Source: Ligilactobacillus cholophilus
GTDB taxonomy: Bacteria > Bacillota > Bacilli > Lactobacillales > Lactobacillaceae
Reading direction: 5' to 3'
NCBI RefSeq assembly: GCF_030389495.1
Contig: NZ_CP127832.1
Coordinates: 1,523,936 to 1,587,935 of the forward strand
Length of the DNA stretch: 64,000 nt
Positions 32,767-40,014 of the stretch are shown one piece after another. The position numbers were made by a program, and so were the translations under genes. The notes under the pieces are model-generated. The model made no database searches. It saw only the letters and a program-made list of their open reading frames with translations, and was not told where the DNA came from. The number at the start of each line of letters is the position of its first letter. Position 1 is the stretch's first letter.

Positions 32767-34248
32767 TTATAATCTAACTGCGAATGATGGTTGGAAGTAC
32801 TTGATGCTACCAACAGAAACTGATTGGCCTGGTTCTGGAGCAGCAATGTATTGACCATTACCAATAGCAATTGCTACGTGGTATGTAGAACCTTTTGAAC
32901 CCCAGAAGTATAAGTCACCAGGTTGTGCTTCTGAAACTGAGATTTGTGTACCACAGTTTTCTTGTTGTGTAGTTGTACGAGGTAAACTTACACCAAAGTG
33001 GCTGTATACGTATTGTACGAAGCCTGAGCAGTCAAAACCATTTGGAGTTGTTCCACCGTATACGTAAGGTGTACCAATTAATGATTGTGCAAATTCAACT
33101 ACTGTACTACCGTTACCAGTCTTGCTTGTTGAAGCAGAACTTGCTTGTTGTGTAGTTGATTGGCTTGTAGCTGTATTATTTGATGTATTGTTGTTTGTTG
33201 TTTGTTGTGTTGATGAAGCTTGTTGTGTTTGTTGAGCTTGTTGTGCTGCAGCGATTGATGAAGCTTGTGCTTGGCTACTTGCAATTGAAGCTTGACGGCT
33301 TGATTCAGCTGCTTGGCTACTTGCAATTGAAGCTTGGCGACTTGATTCAGCTGCGGCTGCCTTTGATGAAGCTTCTGCAACAGGGTCTTTAGTTGGGTTG
33401 TTGATGATCAACTTTTGACCTGCGATTAATGCAGTACTTACTGAAGGGTTAGCTTCACGTAATGATTCAACTGATACACCGTATGCTTGAGCGATTGTAT
33501 ATAATGAATCACCACTTTGTACTGTGTATGTTGTGTGGTTAGCAGCGATTACTGCTTGTTGTGAGCTTGAAACTTCACTTGATGAAGATGAAGCAACACT
33601 TGAACTTGAGCTAGCAACTGATGATGATGCTACGCTTGAAGCTTCTGAACTTGATGAAGAACTTACAACTGATGAAGCTGATGATGAAGAAGCAACTGGT
33701 GCTTGACTTACTGAGCTTGATGATACAGCTGATGAGTTCTTAACTGTAGCTTGTTGGCTTGAAGCATTTGAAGCAACTGATGAGCTAGCTTTTTGTGTTG
33801 TAGTTGTAGTCTTTGTAGTAGTTGTCTTAGCAACTGCTTGACCATCTAATTTTAATGATTGACCTACGTAGATTGTGCTTGATGATAAGCCGTTTAATTC
33901 ACGTAAGTGGTCAACTGTTGTGTTGTATTGACGAGCGATTGCCCACAATGAGTCACCAGACTTAACAACGTATGAATGTGTATCCTTGTTGTTATTATTT
34001 GAAGCCTTTGAATCATTGTTAGAAATCTTCAAATCTTGACCAACATAGATCATGTTTGTGTTAGGGTCAATGTTGTTCAATTGTTCGATTGACTTGATTG
34101 ATACTCCATATTTGTTTGATAAAGCCCAAACTGTGTCGTTTTTGGCAACATGATGAACTGTATCAGCGTTAGCAGCTGCTGTAGATGCTAAGAATAATCC
34201 TGCAGCACCTAAAGTACCTGCAACAACTTTTTTTGCTGTGTTTTTCAA
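32767..34248 (-). CDS. Secreted LysM / NlpC-P60 peptidoglycan endopeptidase
   Basis: 493 residues. A signal peptide (1-28, ending AAANA) is followed by LysM at about 30-76 (HHVAKNDTVWALSNKYG) and LysM at 91-135 (YVVKSGDSLWAIARQYN). Next come a Ser/Ala linker, a third LysM around 240-285 (YTVQSGDSLYTIAQAYG), a second low-complexity linker with repeated AAESSRQASIASSQ, and a C-terminal NlpC/P60 domain. The catalytic Cys lies in NGFDCSGFVQYVY and the His in TYHVAIAIGNG. It cuts stem peptides in peptidoglycan during growth or daughter-cell separation. Upstream lie a WalR-type motif and a long structured leader. Confidence 0.93.
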   Translation of the reverse strand: MKNTAKKVVAGTLGAAGLFLASTAAANADTVHHVAKNDTVWALSNKYGVSIKSIEQLNNIDPNTNMIYVGQDLKISNNDSKASNNNNKDTHSYVVKSGDSLWAIARQYNTTVDHLRELNGLSSSTIYVGQSLKLDGQAVAKTTTTKTTTTTQKASSSVASNASSQQATVKNSSAVSSSSVSQAPVASSSSASSVVSSSSSSEASSVASSSVASSSSSVASSSSSEVSSSQQAVIAANHTTYTVQSGDSLYTIAQAYGVSVESLREANPSVSTALIAGQKLIINNPTKDPVAEASSKAAAAESSRQASIASSQAAESSRQASIASSQAQASSIAAAQQAQQTQQASSTQQTTNNNTSNNTATSQSTTQQASSASTSKTGNGSTVVEFAQSLIGTPYVYGGTTPNGFDCSGFVQYVYSHFGVSLPRTTTQQENCGTQISVSEAQPGDLYFWGSKGSTYHVAIAIGNGQYIAAPEPGQSVSVGSIKYFQPSFAVRL

Positions 34249-34389
34249 ATAAATTCACTCCTATAAATTATAACGTCTGTAGAACAAATCGAACTTCTGA
34301 ATAAAAAATCGAAAAAGTTTATTCAAAAGATCATAATTTATTCAATAACATAACAAAATATACCTATATTTTATTGTAAAGTTCTTTAT

Positions 34390-34468
34390 ATGGCTCGTCA
34401 AATATCTTCCAAAATCTTAAGAATTTAATTGAAGGTCGTCAGCCCTTTGATATCAATAAGGAGCCCAT
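34390..34468 (-). promoter_or_regulatory. Structured 5' leader of the LysM hydrolase
   Basis: On the minus strand ATGG(G)CTC pairs with GAGCCAT, closing a ~79-base domain. Inside are a TTGATATCAA palindrome, a hairpin AAGG-GCTGACGA-CCTT and a second TGACGA next to the closing stem. It lies between the WalR-type motif and the start codon, about 140 bases from it. I cannot assign it to a known riboswitch class; it lacks the ydaO (c-di-AMP) pattern as I remember it. Confidence 0.45.
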
Positions 34469-34487
34469 TTTCATAAAATATTCATAC

Positions 34488-34504
34488 ATTACATTTTTGT
34501 TACA
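34488..34504 (-). promoter_or_regulatory. WalR-type direct repeat
   Basis: On the minus strand TGTAAC-N5-TGTAAT fits the WalR (YycF) consensus TGTWAH-N5-TGTWAH exactly. It is about 240 bases upstream of the LysM-NlpC/P60 start, and such hydrolases are typical WalR targets. Confidence 0.6.
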
Positions 34505-34572
34505 TTGCTTAAAATCTTTGCTTTTAAAAGAAAAAAGTTATAGTTGTATGATTATATTAGTGGGGTGAGATT

Positions 34573-35157
34573 ATGAATTCTAAATTTAAAAAAATTATTA
34601 ATGATATTAAGCAAGACGAAATGAACCTGACTTATACACAGGCAGGAATCGATCCATTATTCGCTGCAAACGAAAATGCACAAATCGTAATTGTTGGTCA
34701 AGCACCTGGGAGAGTTGCTCAAGAAAGAATGATGGTTTGGAATGATAAAAGTGGCGATCGGTTGCGTGAATGGATGGGAATTAGTTGGGATGAATTCTAT
34801 AATTCAGGCAAAATCGCCGTTTTACCAATGGATTTTTATTTTCCAGGCAAAGGTAAGTCTGGTGATCTTCCACCACGAAAAGGCTTTGCGGACAAATGGC
34901 ATCCACAATTATTAGAACTTATGCCTAAAGTTAAATTAACAATGTTAGTTGGCAGTTATTCAGTTAAACATTATCTCCAACTAAAAAGTTCTGCTAAGTT
35001 AACTGATGTCGTTCATCAATACCAAGATTATTTGCCTACATATTTTCCGTTAGTGCATCCTTCACCACGAAATCAACTTTGGATGCATAATAATCCATGG
35101 TTTGCTGATGATGTTCTTCCCGCACTTAAAAAAGAAGTTCAAAATGCATTAAACTAA
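34573..35157 (+). CDS. Uracil-DNA glycosylase superfamily protein
   Basis: 194 residues. IVIVGQAPGRVAQE near residue 38-50 resembles motif 1 of the UDG superfamily (GxxPG), and VHPSPRNQLWMHNNPWF near 156-172 resembles motif 2 (HPSP). It is of the uracil-DNA glycosylase-like type often annotated in lactobacilli, not the Ung family, since the Ung water-activating DPYH stretch is absent. It may remove a damaged base, but activity is not shown. GGGGTGAG precedes ATG. The next gene follows after 75 bases. Confidence 0.8.
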   Translation: MNSKFKKIINDIKQDEMNLTYTQAGIDPLFAANENAQIVIVGQAPGRVAQERMMVWNDKSGDRLREWMGISWDEFYNSGKIAVLPMDFYFPGKGKSGDLPPRKGFADKWHPQLLELMPKVKLTMLVGSYSVKHYLQLKSSAKLTDVVHQYQDYLPTYFPLVHPSPRNQLWMHNNPWFADDVLPALKKEVQNALN

Positions 35158-35232
35158 ACGCTAGAATTATCTGTAAATGAGCGTATAATAGGTAGTTATG
35201 CTTTTACTTACAATTAGTTAGGGGATGAAAGG

Positions 35233-36441
35233 ATGACGGCCAAAATACCTGAATGGAAGCGCAATTTACACGTATTATGGTTTGGTAATTTTATCATTGG
35301 AATGGGATTTCAATTGATCATGCCATTTATGTCGCTTTATATTAAAACGTTGGGACATTTTAATCGGATGCAGTTAAATCTTTGGAGTGGGATTGTTTTC
35401 TCTGCAACCTTTCTTGTTTCTTCATGGATGGCACCGATCTGGGGAAAATTCGCTGATCGTTATGGAAGAAAAAGAGTCATGTTGATTTCTGCCGCCGGTA
35501 TGGGTGTCATGATGACCTCCATGGGAACGGTAACGGCTGTCTGGCAATTGGCATTGCTACGGTTACTTCAAGGGTTCTTTGCTGGTTTCGTTGCTAACAC
35601 TTCAGCATTGATTGCTTCACAAGTTCCAAGCAAACATAGTGGAAAAGCCTTGAGTACTTTATCCACAGGGACAACTGCTGGAATGTTACTAGGGCCATTA
35701 TTTGGTGGTGTGATTGCCAGTGCATTTGGTTATCGCGTTACGTTCTTTATGACAGGTTTTGCCTACGTTACGGTCTTTTTATTGACGTTATTTTTCGTAC
35801 GTGAAGATAATTTCAAACCAGTACCAAAAGAAAAAACTTTGCCATATCATAAATTGATTGCTCAATTACAATATCCACATGTGATTGTGGGAATGTTTAT
35901 TACAACTTTGATTATTCAAGCTGGAAATAATTCAATTTCCCCAGTAATCAGTTTGTATGTTCAAGAACTCCTACATGGTGGACATAACGTTGATATGATG
36001 AGTGGAATTGTTGCAGCTCTTCCCGGAATTGCAACTTTAATTGCTGCTCCTTTATTTGGAACATGGGGAGATAAAATCGGCACTCAAAAGATTTTGATGG
36101 GGGGCTTAGTTTTCGCAATGCTTGTTTATATTCCACAGGCCTTTGTGAATAATGTTTGGCAATTAGCATTTTTACGCTTTTTAGTTGGAATATCAGACGC
36201 AGCATTATTACCACAAGTACAAACATTGCTTGCTAAATACTCACCTCATCAATATTCAGGCAGAATTTTCAGTTATAACCAATCCGCCCAATTTATGGGG
36301 AATATTTTTGGCCCCTTGATTGGTTCAACTGTTTCTGGTGCTTTTGGATATGGCGGAGTATTTTTATCCACAGCTGCATTGGTTGCAGTCAATCTTACAT
36401 GGGTACATCACAGTACCAAAGATTTACAAAAAGCCCAATAA
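35233..36441 (+). CDS. MFS drug/metabolite efflux transporter
   Basis: 402 residues with 12 helices. The MFS signature between helices 2 and 3 reads GKFADRYGRKRVM, and TTAGMLLGPLFGG fits the motif C of drug/H+ antiporters of the 12-TM type (DHA1, MdtG-like). It should export a toxic compound against protons; the substrate cannot be predicted. AGGGGATG lies upstream of ATG 35233. A terminator follows. Two TTATCCACA 9-mers fall within or at the end of the gene. Confidence 0.88.
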   Translation: MTAKIPEWKRNLHVLWFGNFIIGMGFQLIMPFMSLYIKTLGHFNRMQLNLWSGIVFSATFLVSSWMAPIWGKFADRYGRKRVMLISAAGMGVMMTSMGTVTAVWQLALLRLLQGFFAGFVANTSALIASQVPSKHSGKALSTLSTGTTAGMLLGPLFGGVIASAFGYRVTFFMTGFAYVTVFLLTLFFVREDNFKPVPKEKTLPYHKLIAQLQYPHVIVGMFITTLIIQAGNNSISPVISLYVQELLHGGHNVDMMSGIVAALPGIATLIAAPLFGTWGDKIGTQKILMGGLVFAMLVYIPQAFVNNVWQLAFLRFLVGISDAALLPQVQTLLAKYSPHQYSGRIFSYNQSAQFMGNIFGPLIGSTVSGAFGYGGVFLSTAALVAVNLTWVHHSTKDLQKAQ

Positions 36442-36457
36442 AATATTTATTTATGCA

Positions 36458-36490
36458 AGAGATAATTTGAATAACAAATTACCTCTTTTT
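36458..36490 (+). terminator. Terminator of the MFS gene
   Basis: AAGAGATAATTTG pairs with CAAATTACCTCTT, then a T-run. Confidence 0.8.
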
Positions 36491-36504
36491 ATTTGCCAAT
36501 ATTA

Positions 36505-36513
36505 TGCTATAAT
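36505..36513 (+). promoter_or_regulatory. Extended -10 promoter of folT
   Basis: TGCTATAAT is an extended -10 box placed just before the riboswitch; the -35 is weak. A TTATCCACA 9-mer overlaps its end (36513-36521). Confidence 0.55.
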
Positions 36514-36523
36514 TATCCACAAC

Positions 36524-36615
36524 AGGGGGTAGGTTATCATACGTTAAGGGCCATTGGAACGGAATGTGAACTTTGGTTGAAGCCGTCAGGTGCGCATGAT
36601 AACCGCATTCACCAA
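36524..36615 (+). ncRNA. Tetrahydrofolate (THF) riboswitch
   Basis: GGGGGTAG is followed by stem arm GGTTATCAT (36532-36540), conserved ACGTTAAG, inner helices, the returning arm ATGATAACC (36596-36604) and GCATTC. This order matches the THF riboswitch pattern GUAG-stem-CGUUAAG-...-stem-GCAUNC. The gene behind it encodes a folate S-component, a standard target. Folate binding should switch the gene off through the hairpin at 36635. Confidence 0.88.
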
Positions 36616-36634
36616 ATAATATGGCGCGTGCAAT

Positions 36635-36664
36635 CCTTCCCTTGTGTACACGGGAGGTTTTTTT
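36635..36664 (+). terminator. Riboswitch expression platform (terminator holding the Shine-Dalgarno)
   Basis: CCTTCCC pairs with GGGAGG around TTGTGTACAC, followed by seven T and then ATG at 36665. The GGGAGG arm is also the ribosome binding site, so the hairpin could stop transcription and translation alike. Confidence 0.75.
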
Positions 36665-37219
36665 ATGTCCAAATTATCATGGAAAAGTCCGAAATTAAAT
36701 ATTCGGACTGTTACTGTTTCAGCGTTATTACTTGCCTTACAAATCATTTTGGGCAAGTTGTCAATCGGTGATCCAACCGTCTTGAAAGTCGGTTTAGGCT
36801 TCATCGGAACTGGGCTTATTGGTTACTTACTAGGGCCATGGCTCGGTGGGGTATTACTTGTATTGGAAGACATCGTTTCTCATACTATTTTCAGTTCAGG
36901 AAGCGTCTTTTTCCCAGGTTTTACTTTCTCAGCATTCTTCACTGGTGTAATTGCTGGTATGTTCTTATACCAACAAAAAATCACATGGCAACGGATGTTT
37001 ATATATGAATTTGTTCAAATTCTAGTTTCAAATGTGATTTTCACAACTTTATGGCTTTACATATTAAGTATGACATCAGCACACCATACAACATTTATGG
37101 CATTATTAGCAGTGCGGATGCCTAAGGAAATCATTTCATGGCCAATTGAATCATTAGTGATGTTTGTAATTTTGAGGGCTGTTTCAAAAATCAAAATGGA
37201 CGCCATTAAAAATAATTAA
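36665..37219 (+). CDS. folT: Folate ECF transporter S component
   Basis: About 184 residues, six hydrophobic helices. The N-terminal stretch LNIRTVTVSALLLALQIILGKLSIGDPTVLKVGLGFIG is the hallmark of FolT-like S components. It binds folate with high affinity and works with the shared EcfT-EcfA-EcfA' module, which is not in this window. ATG 36665 is fixed by GGGAGG; a longer frame starting at 36644 would run through the terminator stem. The riboswitch supports folate as substrate. Confidence 0.92.
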   Translation: MSKLSWKSPKLNIRTVTVSALLLALQIILGKLSIGDPTVLKVGLGFIGTGLIGYLLGPWLGGVLLVLEDIVSHTIFSSGSVFFPGFTFSAFFTGVIAGMFLYQQKITWQRMFIYEFVQILVSNVIFTTLWLYILSMTSAHHTTFMALLAVRMPKEIISWPIESLVMFVILRAVSKIKMDAIKNN

Positions 37220-37231
37220 AATTAGCTATTT

Positions 37232-37260
37232 AAAAAGCCGAGACATGTCTCGGCTTTTTT
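37232..37260. terminator. Terminator between convergent folT and zinc ABC operon
   Basis: AAAAAGCCGAGACA/TGTCTCGGCTTTTTT palindrome. Confidence 0.9.
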
Positions 37261-38060
37261 TATTTATGTCTTTCAGCAATCCGTTGTTTCAAAATTGCAC
37301 TACCGTAAATCAATGATTCAATTACTGTAATGAAGAAACTGACTGGCCAATCTGTAAGGTAGCTTAATGTTAATCCTAGCCAAATTCCAGTTAGTGCAAA
37401 AATGAATGTTAATCCAATCATTTTCCACAATGAATGAACATAGTATTTAGCAGCGGATGCAGGAATTGTTAATAATACGAAAATCAACAATGCCCCAATA
37501 ATTTGTGCAGTGATACTTACAGTTAATGCAAGCATTACTAAGAATAAAATTGAAATCAACTTATTGAAGTTTTGATTGTATTCAGCACCTTGAGCATCGA
37601 AAGAACTATATGCTAACTTGCGGAAGGTGAAGAAAATCAAAATCAATAAGAAGATACTTAAACAAACAAGATCACGTAAATTAGTAGCGTCAATTCCGAC
37701 GATACTTCCGAATAAAATACTTGTGGCGTAGTTTGCCTGCTTATTTGATAGTGAAAGGAAAAGAACCCCTAAACCTAAGAATAAGCCAGAGAAAACTGAA
37801 ATTGAAGATTCTCGCCGAGAAACTTTTTCACCTGATAAACCAATGAAAAGGGCGCTACAACAAGTGAAAAGTAACATTCCAGCTAAGGGGGAAATTCCTA
37901 ACCAAACACCAAAACTTGCTCCGGAAAATCCAATTTCAGAAAGCGTATGAGTAAAGAAGGAAGTTTGGCGTGCAATGACGAAAACTCCCATTACACTACA
38001 AATTAAAGCAATGAAAATACCAGCGGTAAATGCATAGCGCATGAATGCATAGTCAAACAT
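37260..38060 (-). CDS. znuB: Zinc-type ABC transporter permease
   Basis: 266 residues, about eight helices, of the ABC-3 (ZnuB/AdcB/MntB) family. Conserved stretches are VFVIARQTSFFTHTLSEIGFSG and the TILFG...GIDATNLRDL region. It forms the membrane channel of the metal importer and abuts the ATPase gene directly (one base apart). It is the last gene of the three-gene operon. Zinc is preferred over manganese because of the Zur-like operator in front of the operon. Confidence 0.88.
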   Translation of the reverse strand: MFDYAFMRYAFTAGIFIALICSVMGVFVIARQTSFFTHTLSEIGFSGASFGVWLGISPLAGMLLFTCCSALFIGLSGEKVSRRESSISVFSGLFLGLGVLFLSLSNKQANYATSILFGSIVGIDATNLRDLVCLSIFLLILIFFTFRKLAYSSFDAQGAEYNQNFNKLISILFLVMLALTVSITAQIIGALLIFVLLTIPASAAKYYVHSLWKMIGLTFIFALTGIWLGLTLSYLTDWPVSFFITVIESLIYGSAILKQRIAERHK

Positions 38061-38717
38061 TTAAGCCTCTCCTTTCTTGGCCATCAAAGCAGTTTGATTA
38101 GCCAAGTGTAATTCATAATCTGCGTATTGATCGATTAATTCTGCATCGTGAGTGATAAATAGGACTGTTAAGTTGCGTTTTGCCATGATTTTCTTCAAAA
38201 GCTTCAATAGAAAATGCTTTGCAGTCCGATCTAAGCTCGCAGTTGCTTCATCAAGAATCAATAGTTCAGGGTTAGAGCAAAGTGCTTGAGCAAGATAAGC
38301 ACGTTGTTTTTCCCCACCAGAAGCTCGGCCTAATGGTTGATTTTGAATTTCGTCTAATTTTGTATCCTTTAAAATAGCATCTAATTTAGCGTTCATTGCT
38401 TTCGAGTTCCAAGGCAAAATGCGATGCTTAAAACCTAAAGCAACAAAATCGCGGATGCATAAAGGATATTCATCATCAATATTACGCAATTGCGGTACAT
38501 ATTGAACTTTATCGCGTGTGATTGCGAAATGTGTATGAATTGTGTAATTGTGATCTAAATCTTGGAGTAAGTGTTTAACTAAAGTTGATTTTCCCACTCC
38601 GTTTTCACCCGTGATGCAAGTTAATGCATTTTGGGGAATTTCAAAGTTTAAGTCTTTAAATAGAGTGCGACCTGAGAATTGAATACTCAAGCCATTGACT
38701 TTTAAGATTGAATCCAT
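38061..38717 (-). CDS. znuC: Zinc-type ABC transporter ATP-binding protein
   Basis: 218 residues, shorter than most but complete. Walker A GENGVGKSTL (about 39-48), Q-loop PQLRNI, the ABC signature ASGGEKQR with a preceding Arg (GRASGGEKQ), Walker B LLILDEAT and the switch His in FITHD. It powers metal uptake. It begins nine bases after the binding-protein gene. It shows the compact form of ZnuC-like ATPases. Confidence 0.92.
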   Translation of the reverse strand: MDSILKVNGLSIQFSGRTLFKDLNFEIPQNALTCITGENGVGKSTLVKHLLQDLDHNYTIHTHFAITRDKVQYVPQLRNIDDEYPLCIRDFVALGFKHRILPWNSKAMNAKLDAILKDTKLDEIQNQPLGRASGGEKQRAYLAQALCSNPELLILDEATASLDRTAKHFLLKLLKKIMAKRNLTVLFITHDAELIDQYADYELHLANQTALMAKKGEA

Positions 38718-38726
38718 GTTTTCTCC

Positions 38727-39614
38727 TTATTGTTGTACAATTTTTAAAATCTGATCAAGTTCACTGTTAAACCATTCAATGTAGGAAACGTTACTTGGCA
38801 TTGTTTCTGTAACTTTAACAATCGGAGTGTTTTCTTGTTTACAGAGGTTAGCGATATTATTTACTAATTTACTTTCACTTTGCTTGTTTAAAACAAAGAA
38901 GGCAATTTCATGATTTTTAATCGCATTTTGTAATTTGGCAATGTCAGTGTATGAAGGATCAGAATCTTCTTCAACAGCCATACTAAAATGTTCATCGATA
39001 ATTTCAAAGCCCATTGCTTTTAATGCATAGTCAAATGCAGGTTCACTAACAGCAACTTTTTTGTTGTGTTTGAGCTTTTTGATTTGTTGAATTTTAGTCT
39101 CTAATTGTTGTAATTGTTGCTTATACTTTTTGGCGTTTTGAACAAAATCGTCATGATATTGAGGCAACATCTTACTATATTGAGTTACTAATGCATCGGT
39201 TAGTTTGGCGATGTTTTGAGGGTCATACCATAAGTGTTCGTTGTCGCCGTCTTTAGCGTGAACGACATTAGCAACTGAAAGGTATTTTGTACCTTGAAGA
39301 CGTTTGACCCATGTGTCATAACCGACACCGTTATAGATTACTAAGTTTGCCTTAGCAACAGTTTTGGCAGTTGAAACCGTTGGAGTAAAATCGTGAGGAT
39401 CAACATTGGGACTATCGATAATTGATGTTACTTTTCCATGATCACCTAAAACCTTTTGGGCAATCTGACCATAAAAGTTAGTTGTCGCAACAACATCGAT
39501 TTTAGTCAACTTTTGTTGATGCTGTTTCGTTGCTGATTGATTACAGCCAGCAAGCGTAACTCCGAGCAAGCAAATGCCAATTAAAAAAATAATTTTTTTG
39601 AAATATTTTTGCAA
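38727..39614 (-). CDS. znuA: Zinc-type ABC transporter substrate-binding lipoprotein
   Basis: 295 residues. The lipobox LGVTLAGC marks a lipoprotein. It is a cluster A-I metal-binding protein: PHDFTPTVS holds the first His ligand, NEHLWYDPQN a second, with a later EHFSM and an acidic ligand region near DSDPS. The long His-rich loop of many zinc proteins is absent, which leaves manganese possible. It is first in the operon and carries AAGGAG and a Zur-like palindrome upstream. Confidence 0.9.
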   Translation of the reverse strand: MQKYFKKIIFLIGICLLGVTLAGCNQSATKQHQQKLTKIDVVATTNFYGQIAQKVLGDHGKVTSIIDSPNVDPHDFTPTVSTAKTVAKANLVIYNGVGYDTWVKRLQGTKYLSVANVVHAKDGDNEHLWYDPQNIAKLTDALVTQYSKMLPQYHDDFVQNAKKYKQQLQQLETKIQQIKKLKHNKKVAVSEPAFDYALKAMGFEIIDEHFSMAVEEDSDPSYTDIAKLQNAIKNHEIAFFVLNKQSESKLVNNIANLCKQENTPIVKVTETMPSNVSYIEWFNSELDQILKIVQQ

Positions 39615-39631
39615 AAGAATGCTCCTTAAAA

Positions 39632-39652
39632 ATTATATTAGTAATGATTACT
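39632..39652 (-). promoter_or_regulatory. Zur-like operator beside the -10 of the zinc operon
   Basis: AGTAATGATTACT (39640-39652) is a perfect 13-base palindrome. Its core GTAAT-N-ATTAC equals the core of the Bacillus Zur box as I recall it. On the minus strand a TATAAT (39632-39637) follows two bases later, so a bound repressor would cover the promoter. Confidence 0.6.
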
Positions 39653-39817
39653 TTTTAGATGATAAAGGGCATCAGATTGCCTGTCAAGCGTGTTTTGAGT
39701 GTTAATTTTGGATTACTATTTAGAATTGTTTCCTAATTGTTGATTTGATATAGAAAGGCGTTTGTTGATTACTATTAAGATAAAATTAAATTTTTTTATA
39801 AAAAGAAATTTGGGTAT

Positions 39818-39948
39818 AAAAAAACTCTGCGTATTACATAATGTAAAGCGCAGAGAAAAAAGGAGTAAGTGATGATGAATAGAACTTGTATAGGAATGTG
39901 AGCTGAATCTAGGGGGAGATGGAGGCTCACATAAGTTCCTTCATCAGT
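39818..39948 (-). ncRNA. Candidate trans-acting small RNA with C-rich anti-Shine-Dalgarno loop
   Basis: Minus strand, about 130 nt, with its own promoter and terminator and no frame. Promoter: TTGACT (39983-39978), a 17-base spacer, TATAAT (39960-39955). The RNA starts near 39948. GATGAA, GAACTT and TGTGAGC pair with GCTCACA, AAGTTC and TTCATC in one long stem. The loop contains CTCCATCTCCCCCTAG, and a second CTTACTCC segment is unpaired. The end is a CTCTGCG/CGCAGAG hairpin with seven T (39855-39818). C-rich loops of this sort bind Shine-Dalgarno regions in RsaE/RoxS-like RNAs. No known family was recognised. Confidence 0.75.
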
Positions 39949-39954
39949 ATTTAC

Positions 39955-39983
39955 ATTATATGCTATTAAATTTTATAAGTCAA
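39955..39983 (-). promoter_or_regulatory. Consensus sigma-A promoter of the small RNA
   Basis: TTGACT, exactly 17 bases, TATAAT on the minus strand. It lies in the 400-base gap after the 40015-40734 gene, so it does not serve a protein gene directly: the zinc operon starts 340 bases further on, past a terminator. Confidence 0.8.
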
Positions 39984-40014
39984 TAAAAAATTTAAACATT
40001 ATAGAAATGCGTAG

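Noticed and set aside
39872..39901. Nine-codon plus-strand frame behind a good AGGAG (MMNRTCIGM)
   Set aside because: The AGGAG and the purine-rich tracts are the complement of the C-rich parts of the minus-strand RNA, which has the real promoter and terminator.
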